This document shows positions 45,404-52,712 of a stretch of 64,000 bases of DNA, piece after piece. The DNA is from Planctomycetales bacterium (lineage in GTDB: Bacteria > 4484-113): assembly GCA_030606285.1 (NCBI GenBank), contig JAUWGS010000002.1, positions 1 to 64,000 on the forward strand, read 5' to 3'. Numbering within the stretch: position 1 is the first letter of the stretch; each line of letters opens with the position of its first letter. Made by a program: the position numbers and the translations under genes. Below the pieces are notes generated by a model that searched no databases, was not told where the DNA came from, and saw only the letters and a list, made by a program, of their open reading frames with translations.

Positions 45404-46741
45404 TCAACGCGATTCGTCGCTGGACTTCCCCCACGGCATCAGCGCTTCGATTTCTTTAGGTCTAACGAACCACCAGGCGAGAACAAGAGCAGCGACCGCT
45501 ACCACCAGCGCAGCCAGATCGACGGCAGTCCACATCAGGACCGTGCTTATCTGTTGGCGTGCAGGATAGAGTTGTATGAGTGTCTTGACCAGAGGGTCGA
45601 TGTAGATGTAATACAAGGTGCCAACAGCCATGCTGCCCAGTACGATCGCGCCCGCCGCGCGAAGTGTTTTATTGCTGAATGGATGGCTCGTGGCAAGCAG
45701 AAGTCCGCCAATGCTTCCCGCCAGCAGGATAATGAAAATCCCCGCGCTGCGTGCCATCCCCACAGGCGGCAGAAGCGACGGTGTGATTTTGATTGCGACC
45801 AGCGTGAGAACCATGAAGGACAGAAATTCCCGGGACGCAGCGCCATACTTAAGGAGCCACCAGCACAACACGATGATAACGAAGGTGACCATCCACGGAA
45901 AGCCCCCCAGGAGTAGGGGGTCGAAGAACCACGTCAATGCGTCCTGCCACCACAGGGCTCCGACGCTATTACCTACAAAATCAACAGCACATGCAATGAG
46001 TATTGTCGCTGTCAGGAGTACTGGTAGCTGCCACAGTCTCCCATTAGCATGTCGCAAGCGCGGAGTATTCGGTTTCGCCATCAGCGCAATTGGCAGCGTG
46101 ATTGAAAGCGGGAGCCAGATGAACTGGATTAGGTCTCTAGCTAGCCACGGTTGACTGAATCCCGACCATTCTGCGCTCCAGCTCAGAAATTCGAGGACGA
46201 TTAAGAGGTCTGCCGCCAAGAATACGAGGATAGTGCCCCTAAGCAGCGTACGCCCAAGCTGAGTCTTCAGATGTCCCCGGGCGCTCAATACCAGCATCAT
46301 CAGGAACAGGACTGCCGCTTCGGCGAGAAACGAGACCGGCAACATGTAGCGAAAGACATATGCGGAAACCAGCACAGCCATCAGGTCTATTACAGCCAGC
46401 GGAACTTGCGTTCGGTTCAGCCTCAATACGACGGCGTAGATGAGCGGCGGCACCAGCAGGCCCGAGAAAAGCCCGGGAGGACCGAAGTTGTTAAAGTACA
46501 TCAGCAGCTGCCAGGGCCCAAGCGATGGTTCCCCCACACTCCATGGGATGTCGATCCATAAAAGGGGCAGGGAGATGAGGAACGATATGCCATACACCCA
46601 CGCGCAGGTGACAAACGCAATCCACAGTGCGCGGCGGTGGAGCGCGGGGTCGACGCCTTCGGGCGCGGCATCGCCCACAAGCGCGTTGAAGATGCGTGAA
46701 AACACGCCTGGCCTGCGACCGGTTGCAGTCGCTTCACTCAT
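45404..46741 (-). CDS. Polytopic membrane protein, unknown function
   Basis: A 445-residue protein with about 12 hydrophobic segments spread over its whole length (IAFVTCAWVYGISFLISLPLL, LLVPPLIYAVVL, AEAAVLFLMMLVLSA, GFPWMVTFVIIVLCWWLL, SAGIFIILLAGSIGGLLLA and others). The N-terminal ~45 residues are cytoplasmic. The ATG at 46741 is preferred to a TTG upstream because a TATACT lies only 14 nt before it. It converges with pspC. No recognisable family motif; a transporter or glycan-lipid polymerase cannot be decided. Confidence 0.75.
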   Translation of the reverse strand: MSEATATGRRPGVFSRIFNALVGDAAPEGVDPALHRRALWIAFVTCAWVYGISFLISLPLLWIDIPWSVGEPSLGPWQLLMYFNNFGPPGLFSGLLVPPLIYAVVLRLNRTQVPLAVIDLMAVLVSAYVFRYMLPVSFLAEAAVLFLMMLVLSARGHLKTQLGRTLLRGTILVFLAADLLIVLEFLSWSAEWSGFSQPWLARDLIQFIWLPLSITLPIALMAKPNTPRLRHANGRLWQLPVLLTATILIACAVDFVGNSVGALWWQDALTWFFDPLLLGGFPWMVTFVIIVLCWWLLKYGAASREFLSFMVLTLVAIKITPSLLPPVGMARSAGIFIILLAGSIGGLLLATSHPFSNKTLRAAGAIVLGSMAVGTLYYIYIDPLVKTLIQLYPARQQISTVLMWTAVDLAALVVAVAALVLAWWFVRPKEIEALMPWGKSSDESR

Positions 46742-47034
46742 GAGAACTGCAACTAAGTATAGCAGCAACCCGCTCCCTCAGCGCCTTCTCCTGCTGACGA
46801 CCGCTCCCCTTCCTGCCTTCTACTTCCTACTGCTCTTCCCTCGCTACCCGCTATTTACCCGCCATAGCTTTAGCGACGGCGGGCTCGCTACTCGCTACTT
46901 CCCCTTCCCCTCCCTCTTCGCTTTCTCTTGCTGACGACTGACGGCTGACGCTTGCCCGCCATAGCTTCAGCGAAGGCGGGACTGATAGCTGACTCCCTCT
47001 AGCCTAATCCCCGCGCATTGGGTAGAATGATTTC
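46742..47034. repeat. Repeat-filled region upstream of tRNA-Sec
   Basis: Two palindromes of the same type lie at 46858-46883 and 46955-46980 (CCCGCCATAGCTT / AGCGA.GGCGGG). Text-like repeats surround them (CTGACGACTGACGGCTGACG, ACTGATAGCTGACTCC, CGCTACTCGCTACTTCCCC), related to those at 45197 and 62677. A TAGAAT at 47023-47028 may be the -10 box of tRNA-Sec. Confidence 0.65.
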
Positions 47035-47127
47035 GGAGGTTGATGGGGACTGGTGTCTCCCGCGGTCTTCAAAACCGTCGGCGCGGGGTTCCCTGCGCGG
47101 TGGGTTCGATTCCTGCCACCTCCGCCA
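47035..47127 (+). tRNA. selC: tRNA-Sec (anticodon TCA)
   Basis: A 93-nt gene with encoded CCA. The acceptor stem begins GGAGGT and closes with ACCTCC; the anticodon arm CGGTCTTCAAAACCG presents TCA; the extra arm is long (CGGCGCGGGGTTCCCTGCGCGG region); the T arm contains GGTTCGATTCC. The length, UCA anticodon and large variable arm are those of bacterial selenocysteine tRNA. No selA, selB or selD is in the window. Three partial copies of its 3' end lie downstream (49441, 52054, 54678). Confidence 0.95.
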
Positions 47128-47351
47128 CTACATTAGCTTTCCGCCTGAGTCGCCGACAACGGCCAAGCCGGCCTCCGAAGGGCTCTATGGAAGTGTTATA
47201 ATCAAATCTGAAAGGGGAAAGCCACGCATGTCGAGTTGAAATTGCCTTGAAAGTGGCAATACTAAGACTTGGCGGCAGTATGATTGCGGTAACAAATGGT
47301 GGTCATTAGTTCGATTAATTTCTCTGCGGGCGATTCAACGAATGTGGTTGT
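47128..47351. other. Gap between tRNA-Sec and the deacetylase gene
   Basis: The base composition drops in GC here. A TATAAT near 47195 lies ~150 nt before the deacetylase ATG and could start its transcript. TTGAAATTGCC...GGCAATACT near 47236 is a small inverted repeat. No open frame is convincing. Confidence 0.4.
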
Positions 47352-48368
47352 ATGAAATCACTATCGACCTTAAAACGTAATTCGAGAGGCACTTTCGTCG
47401 TTTCCCTTGATTTCGAACTTCATTGGGGAGTACGTGATAAGAGAACGATAGAGGGATACAGACGTAATCTCACAGGCGTTCGTAGGGTTGTGCCGCGCAT
47501 TCTGGAGCTGTTCAGACATTATGAAATCCACGCAACATGGGCGACTGTTGGATTTCTGTTTTTCGATAATAAGGGCGATCTAGTCAAGAACCTTCCTGCG
47601 TTGAAACCAGATTATTCCTGCTCCAGACTCACGCCTTACAGCGATATTAGCAACATTGGCGAAAACGAGGATAGAGACCCTTTTCATTACGCGCGTTCAA
47701 TAATCGATAAGATTGCCGGCGAGCCCAATCAAGAAATCGCCACACACACATTCTCCCACTACTATTGCATGGAAAAGGGGCAGGACATAAAGGCGTTCAG
47801 ATCGGATATCGAAGCCGCTGTCGCTATTATGAAAAAGTTCGGTCTCGCCCCTGAAAGCATGGTATTTCCAAGAAACCAGGTGAATCCGGGATACCTTAAC
47901 GTGCTGGAGGAATACGGGATCACCTCTTACAGGGGTGCCCCGTGGTTTTGCGTTGGGAAAGAAGAATCTTTTTTCTCCTACGTCAGAGCTGCCGCAAGAT
48001 TGCTGGATACTTACGTCCGCATCTTCGGGCATAACGCGTATTCGTATGAAACAATACAGAGGAGTATACCGTTCAACATTCAGTCAGACCGCATGCTCCG
48101 TCCGTATTCCCGGCGCTTGAGCATGCTTGAACCGCTGCGCCTTCGACGAATTCTATCCGATATGGAATTTGCGGCCAGGAGGAAGCGGGTTTTTCATCTT
48201 TGGTGGCATCCTCATAACTTCGGAGTCGAGCAAGAGAGAAATTTGGGTTTTCTGAAGAAAATCCTGGTTCATTTCGCAAAACTCCGCGAGCTGCACGGAA
48301 TGATGAGTTCCAATATGAGTGAACTGTCTCGTGAACTCATGCAAGCACGAAGCGCCGAGTCTCTATAA
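47352..48368 (+). CDS. Polysaccharide deacetylase-like protein
   Basis: A 338-residue NodB-fold protein. The first motif is VVSLDFELHWGV (Asp-x-Glu in place of the usual Asp-Asp), then IHATWATVGFLFF, the metal motif EIATHTFSHYYC (H-x-x-x-H) near residue 130, FPRNQVNPGYLNVL and HLWWHPHNFG at the end. The family removes N-acetyl groups from glycans such as peptidoglycan or surface sugars. Codon use is AT-richer than in the flanking genes, which suggests acquisition. With the formyltransferase 46 bp downstream it forms the first module after tRNA-Sec. Confidence 0.85.
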   Translation: MKSLSTLKRNSRGTFVVSLDFELHWGVRDKRTIEGYRRNLTGVRRVVPRILELFRHYEIHATWATVGFLFFDNKGDLVKNLPALKPDYSCSRLTPYSDISNIGENEDRDPFHYARSIIDKIAGEPNQEIATHTFSHYYCMEKGQDIKAFRSDIEAAVAIMKKFGLAPESMVFPRNQVNPGYLNVLEEYGITSYRGAPWFCVGKEESFFSYVRAAARLLDTYVRIFGHNAYSYETIQRSIPFNIQSDRMLRPYSRRLSMLEPLRLRRILSDMEFAARRKRVFHLWWHPHNFGVEQERNLGFLKKILVHFAKLRELHGMMSSNMSELSRELMQARSAESL

Positions 48369-48414
48369 TCGGAGCTGTAATATGCTCTCAACGAACACTT
48401 GGGGCTAAGACAGC

Positions 48415-49197
48415 ATGTCGAAAACACAAGAAAAGAGAATCATTATGCTGGTCGGCCCCGGTCAGTCCACACGCATTCTTTACCACGCGTTGAAAAACGA
48501 CTTGAGGATTGAAAAAGTCATCATTGAGGAGCGGGTCTCAAGATACAAGTTTCTGAAGCGCAGGGCGAAGAAACTCGGTTACTGGACCGTACTTGGCCAA
48601 GTACTATTCCGCTTGATCGTGGTGCCGTGTTTGAAAGCTGGTTCCATGAAGCGGGTAAAAGAGATCAAGGACCACTATGGATTAACTGATTCAGACATCC
48701 CGGAGAGCGTTACTTGTCGCGTCGCATCCGTTAATGCGGACGAGACAATCGCAATTCTCAAGGAAATCAATCCTGACGTCGTGATTGTGAACGGCACCCG
48801 GATTATCTCGCGTAATGTTCTCAACAGTGTTCCCGCGAAATTTATAAACGTGCACGCCGGAATTACTCCGTTATACAGAGGCGTGCACGGAGCTTATTGG
48901 GCGATAGTGCAAGGCGATATTAAGGCCTGTGGCGTAACCGTGCATCTAGTGGATGCGCGAATAGACACGGGAGATGTACTCGAACAGGCGGTCATACCCT
49001 TCGGGAAAGAGGATAATTTCACCACCTATCCAATGCTGCAACTGGCTGTCGGAATACCCCTGCTCAAAAAAGCTGTTCGGGACGCATTAGAAGATCGGAT
49101 TGAACTGAAATCCGGCGCAGAAGGAGTGTCGCGAATTTGGACCCACCCGACTCTTTGGGAATACTTACGGTGGCGGTTGTCCCGTGGGGTGAAGTGA
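48415..49197 (+). CDS. Formyltransferase-family protein
   Basis: A 260-residue protein with the formyltransferase catalytic core NVHAGITPLYRGVHGAYWAI (Asn and His of the catalytic triad) and the following VTVHLVDARIDTGDVLEQ (Asp). The substrate region PDVVIVNGTRIISRNVLNSVP precedes it. Homologues include methionyl-tRNA formyltransferase and sugar-amine N-formyltransferases; the N-terminus lacks the FMT pattern, so formylation of an amino sugar is more likely, fitting the neighbouring deacetylase. AT-rich codon use as in its neighbour. Confidence 0.85.
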   Translation: MSKTQEKRIIMLVGPGQSTRILYHALKNDLRIEKVIIEERVSRYKFLKRRAKKLGYWTVLGQVLFRLIVVPCLKAGSMKRVKEIKDHYGLTDSDIPESVTCRVASVNADETIAILKEINPDVVIVNGTRIISRNVLNSVPAKFINVHAGITPLYRGVHGAYWAIVQGDIKACGVTVHLVDARIDTGDVLEQAVIPFGKEDNFTTYPMLQLAVGIPLLKKAVRDALEDRIELKSGAEGVSRIWTHPTLWEYLRWRLSRGVK

Positions 49198-49440
49198 AAT
49201 GCATTCAGAAGCAATATCGTGATAGATACTTGCATGGTATTGAATGATCGAGCCCGGCATTTTCACAGATTTGACTGTGAAGAGGTGAGCTTTGTTGATG
49301 TCTTTTGCTCGGCATGAGGCTCTTCCGCGAATACTGGCGCAAACACGATATCGCGTACATGAAAAAACGCGGGCCGAACAGTTTCCGCGCAGCGATTTCA
49401 CGACGCGTTCGGTCACAGCCATCTGTAAGCGAATCAACAG
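49198..49440. other. Gene-free stretch ending the first module
   Basis: An open frame from an ATG at 49314 (MRLFREYWRKHDIAYMKKRG...) runs for ~45 codons and then into the tRNA-end repeat. It has no ribosome binding site and no recognisable family; it may be a gene fragment left by insertion. No other signal is seen. Confidence 0.35.
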
Positions 49441-49523
49441 CCTGCCACCTGCGCCACTTCATTAATCCCGCCACGCCACGCTCCCGTAACCGTCTTTTCT
49501 AAACGAACCTGTTAGTATTGAGC
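49441..49523 (+). repeat. Repeat copy A: degenerate tRNA-Sec end plus conserved promoter region
   Basis: 83 bp that match 52075-52157 at 81 positions. The left part (CCTGCCACCTGCGCCACTTC) is the tRNA-Sec 3' end with one change; the right part contains CGTAACCGTC and CGAACCTGTTAGTATTGAG. It lies just upstream of the first ECF sigma gene. The tRNA part looks like an attachment-site remnant; the rest may be the promoter read by the sigma factor itself. Confidence 0.8.
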
Positions 49524-49577
49524 AGACTCGTTCGTCTGAGTCTATGAGCGGCCGTTTCCGCTGGCAATTGCGCAACC

Positions 49578-50099
49578 ATGAGAGAGTCGCGTTTAATCAG
49601 GTTCAAGAACCTGCTTCACAAGGCTCTGCCTGCTGCAAGCCGTTTCGCCCGGCGGCTCACCGGCTCTGAGGACGGCGAAGCCGACCTGATGGCTGAAGCA
49701 GTTGCTGCGGCCTTCCAGAACTTCCATCGGCTGCGCGACGAATCGCGGTTCAAGTCGTGGCTATTTAGCATCATCCGCAACACCCACATCACCTTGCTCC
49801 GTCGCAGGAAACTGCGACCTGTGGTGCCGCTAGAGCGCATCGGTGAAACAACGACCGGCGTATCGAACCCACACGACCAGGAGTGGCTGGATGGAGTGCT
49901 CTCGCTGCTTCGCTTGCAGGAGAGGGAGGCTGTTATCCTCCACTACCTGGAGGGCTTTTCCGTTGCCGAAGCGGCACGTATCGCTCGCACCAATCCTGGT
50001 GCGCTAAACATGCGGTTGGCTAGAGCACGGAAACGGCTCGCGGAACTCATCGGTCATCCCGGAGTGAAGAGCGAGCTGGAGGAGAAGAACAACAGATGA
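49578..50099 (+). CDS. ECF-type sigma factor, cassette 1
   Basis: A 173-residue extracytoplasmic-function sigma factor. Region 2 (~20-80) shows DLMAEAVAAAFQNFHRLRDESRFKSWLFSIIRNTHITLLRRRK; region 4 (~105-160) shows LLRLQEREAVILHYLEGFSVAEAARIARTNPGALNMRLARARKRL. It resembles the factor at 52212-52712 along its whole length. The next gene overlaps it by 4 bp (ATGA) and encodes a membrane protein that is the probable anti-sigma partner. Confidence 0.93.
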   Translation: MRESRLIRFKNLLHKALPAASRFARRLTGSEDGEADLMAEAVAAAFQNFHRLRDESRFKSWLFSIIRNTHITLLRRRKLRPVVPLERIGETTTGVSNPHDQEWLDGVLSLLRLQEREAVILHYLEGFSVAEAARIARTNPGALNMRLARARKRLAELIGHPGVKSELEEKNNR

Positions 50100-52045
50100 A
50101 CGAGCGTCGAAACACGGACGAGCTTCTGCAGGAAATGAACGAAACACATCGGAATCACGCAACGAAACTCGATGCGGATTCGCTGCTTATGCACGCGCTG
50201 GCGGCACGGCCCAAGCGGTCGCGCTGGGCGGCGCTGGGCTGGATAGCTGCTGCGCTTGTTATCATTGGCATCGTTCTGAAACCGATGCTCCCCGCGATGG
50301 GCGGCAAGCCCTACGTTGACCACAATCTGGGAGGAGTCCGCGTGAGGACGTTCCCTTCCCCCGGTGAATACCATCCGGCGATCTATCATCAGTGCTCCCT
50401 TGGAGATATGGAGTTCTTCATTGTCCAGTATGAGGAGCAACAACCTGAAGGCCGCTTTGCAGCTACGATTAAAGTGGACGGGCTATTTTGCCAGTTCTTT
50501 CCCAGTGATACGGCGTTGGTCGAGCCGAACATTTCAGAGGTCGAGGAGTTGCATCCTCATATCGAGATTGTCCGTGAGGTGTCTGCACAAATGGATTCGG
50601 TCAGGATGTGGCCAGCTGACCTGTGGAGCATCAGGCCTTTTGTGAGAAAGCTGGTTCGCGGCGAGTATAGGCTTGCGTATACAGAGCCTGTAGGTGCCGG
50701 ATACGTGCTCGCCCCCAAGCTGCTTTACGGTGAAGATGTGGGTTACCGGTTCGAGGCATACGGTCTTGGTTCAGTGGGAACCGGCTCCGACGAGCCGCTG
50801 CCAATCAGGCTATACATCTGGCCGCACGGTTTCACTCTTCAGGCCTTCGTCAAACCGAATGAATACAAACTCTACCTAAGAGGCGACTCACGCGGATATG
50901 ACGCATATCAGACCTCGGAACGATGGGGGGAAGGAGTGCGTGAAGGCATGTCCCGTATCAATGATTGCATGCGTCAATACCCGCAGCTCCTGCCGCTACT
51001 CGGGGATGAAGTCTCGTCCGCTTTCGCGCAGAGTCTACGACAGACGGTGGACGTGGTCTGCGAAGGCGAGCCACGAGCGCTGTACCGTGCTGACGATTAT
51101 GAGCTGTACCACTGGATGGAGCCCTGGCGACCTGCACACCTGGATGAAGACGAGGAAAGCAGACAGAAAGAAAGCCTCGCGGGTCTGAGGCCGGAGTTCT
51201 CATTCGAATGGCAGGGATTGACGATCTCCAGCCACAAGGACTGGCAGAAATTGACGCTGAAGCGGGGGGATCTGGAGTTTAGTTTTCTCACGCCATACTG
51301 GTATCATGCCGGCGTCTATCTGCGCCGCAACGACGAACGTCTCTTGACAAGGATGTTCGTGCTCAACGAGGGAATGTTCCCTGAGCTGACGTGCGAAGTA
51401 AGGCCCGAGGTCGAGGCGCTGCTGGGCGAGGTTTCCGCCATGGCAAGGGACGCTCTGGACGCCCCAGTGAAACTGTGGCCCGCCGGGGACTTCCCACAGG
51501 AGTACGTGACCAACTGGCTCAGGGCACTCCGCGACCGGCGGGTGGCAGTGTGGGACTCGCACAGCAAAGCTAAGCTCTATACGGTCATACAGCGTGAAGG
51601 AGGAACATCGGAACTGATAATCAACGTTGGATTCCCCACACCCGAACTGAATCTCCGCTTCATGCGACGCGGCTTTGAACTGCTCAACATAGGAAACGGG
51701 TACTTCGTGTCGCAGCTTGACGGAGAACTCAGGGCAGTACGGACCGCAGAGGCCAAGCCTGAAGTTCTGACACCGGCGAATCTACGGCGGGCTGAGACGG
51801 TATTGGGTTTTCTGAGTCAGGCGGAGTGGGACATCCCATCGGTGGTTCGACCGAGCATCGATGCTTTTCACGACTTGTTGGGTACCGGGGCGTACCCGCC
51901 AGCCGAATTGGTGTCCGAGTTGCCGCCAATACGGTGGTCTTGGAGAGCTTTGAACGATCGCAATGATATCATCGGTTTCGCGTACTCGCTCCCCACTATG
52001 GTTCAGAATCTGGAGCGGCAGGAGGCGTCCACCGCCGAGGAGTGA
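50096..52045 (+). CDS. Large single-pass membrane protein, probable anti-sigma factor, cassette 1
   Basis: A 649-residue protein: ~43 cytoplasmic residues, one membrane helix (WAALGWIAAALVIIGIVL, 44-62), and ~585 residues outside. The short cytoplasmic part has MNETHRNH at 14-21, in the same place as MRNTHENR in the cassette 2 protein; no zinc-binding HxxxCxxC motif is present. The two extracytoplasmic parts share blocks such as KLWPAGDFPQEYVTNWLRAL / SAWPEGKVPEPYLESWLSAI and YPPAELVSELPPIRW / LPPAETVTELPKLTW. Translational overlap with an ECF sigma gene points to an anti-sigma/sensor role, by inference. It ends 8 bp before the next tRNA-end repeat. Confidence 0.8.
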   Translation: MNERRNTDELLQEMNETHRNHATKLDADSLLMHALAARPKRSRWAALGWIAAALVIIGIVLKPMLPAMGGKPYVDHNLGGVRVRTFPSPGEYHPAIYHQCSLGDMEFFIVQYEEQQPEGRFAATIKVDGLFCQFFPSDTALVEPNISEVEELHPHIEIVREVSAQMDSVRMWPADLWSIRPFVRKLVRGEYRLAYTEPVGAGYVLAPKLLYGEDVGYRFEAYGLGSVGTGSDEPLPIRLYIWPHGFTLQAFVKPNEYKLYLRGDSRGYDAYQTSERWGEGVREGMSRINDCMRQYPQLLPLLGDEVSSAFAQSLRQTVDVVCEGEPRALYRADDYELYHWMEPWRPAHLDEDEESRQKESLAGLRPEFSFEWQGLTISSHKDWQKLTLKRGDLEFSFLTPYWYHAGVYLRRNDERLLTRMFVLNEGMFPELTCEVRPEVEALLGEVSAMARDALDAPVKLWPAGDFPQEYVTNWLRALRDRRVAVWDSHSKAKLYTVIQREGGTSELIINVGFPTPELNLRFMRRGFELLNIGNGYFVSQLDGELRAVRTAEAKPEVLTPANLRRAETVLGFLSQAEWDIPSVVRPSIDAFHDLLGTGAYPPAELVSELPPIRWSWRALNDRNDIIGFAYSLPTMVQNLERQEASTAEE

Positions 52046-52053
52046 GTGATTAA

Positions 52054-52157
52054 CCCTGCGCGGTGGGTTCGATTCCTGCCACCTCCGCCACTTCATTAAT
52101 CCCGCCACGCCACGCTCCCGTAACCGTCTTTTCTAAGCGAACCTGTTAGTATTGAGC
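52054..52157 (+). repeat. Repeat copy B: 39-bp exact tRNA-Sec 3' end plus conserved promoter region
   Basis: 52054-52092 is identical to 47091-47129, that is the last 37 bases of the tRNA-Sec gene (extra-arm end, whole T arm, acceptor 3' strand, CCA) plus two bases after it. 52075-52157 matches copy A at 81 of 83 positions. The element separates the two sigma/anti-sigma cassettes and has the form expected of an att site at a tRNA gene. Confidence 0.88.
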
Positions 52158-52211
52158 TAGTTCATTCATCGTAGTTAGTGTGCGGGCGGATTGCGCGTCC
52201 GCGGTAACGCC

Positions 52212-52712
52212 ATGAGACCCGGTGAGCTTTCGCGGTTTGAAGCGCTTCTGGAGGAGGCGCTGCCGGTCGTGAGCCGGGTGGCGCGTGGTCTGGCGGGAAG
52301 GGCGCACGCGGAGGACTTGCTGGCAGAATCGGTAGCGTCCGCACTGGTGGGATTCCGCTCTCTGCGGGACGAAAGCCGCTTCACGCCCTGGCTGCTGACT
52401 ATCATCCGCAATTGCTATCGCATGATGCTGCGGCGGCGCAAGCTGCGCCAGATTGTTCCGCTGGAAGCCATAACGAATCATACGCAGGGCGGGACGAATC
52501 CCGGCGATGAGGCGTGGCTGGACGGTGTGCTGGCGATGCTGCGCCCCGTTGAGAGGGAAGCGGTGGTGCTGCACTATCTGGAGGGCTTTACCGTTGCAGA
52601 AGCGGCGCGCATCGCGCGTACCAGCCCCGGAGCGCTGAATATGCGCCTCGCGCGCGCCCGCATGCGCCTATCGGAGCTGTTGGTGAGGAGAACTAACGAT
52701 GCAAAAGAATGA
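52212..52712 (+). CDS. ECF-type sigma factor, cassette 2
   Basis: A 166-residue ECF sigma factor and clear paralogue of the one at 49578. Region 2: DLLAESVASALVGFRSLRDESRFTPWLLTIIRNCYRMMLRRRK; region 4: LRPVEREAVVLHYLEGFTVAEAARIARTSPGALNMRLARARMRL. The ATG at 52212 aligns exactly with the start of the cassette 1 protein (MRPGELSRF / MRESRLIRF), so the TTG 21 bp upstream is not used. Its 3' end overlaps the partner gene by 14 bp. Confidence 0.93.
   Translation: MRPGELSRFEALLEEALPVVSRVARGLAGRAHAEDLLAESVASALVGFRSLRDESRFTPWLLTIIRNCYRMMLRRRKLRQIVPLEAITNHTQGGTNPGDEAWLDGVLAMLRPVEREAVVLHYLEGFTVAEAARIARTSPGALNMRLARARMRLSELLVRRTNDAKE

Noticed and set aside
49314-49502. Small plus-strand frame MRLFREYWRKHDIAYMKK...
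   Set aside because: No ribosome binding site, no known family, and it reads through the tRNA-end repeat; at most a gene fragment.
51782-52108. Open frame starting MAGLMKWRRWQ on the minus strand, with a similar start at 49205-49474
   Set aside because: The shared start is the antisense of the tRNA-Sec end repeat; it is a repeat artefact, not a protein family.
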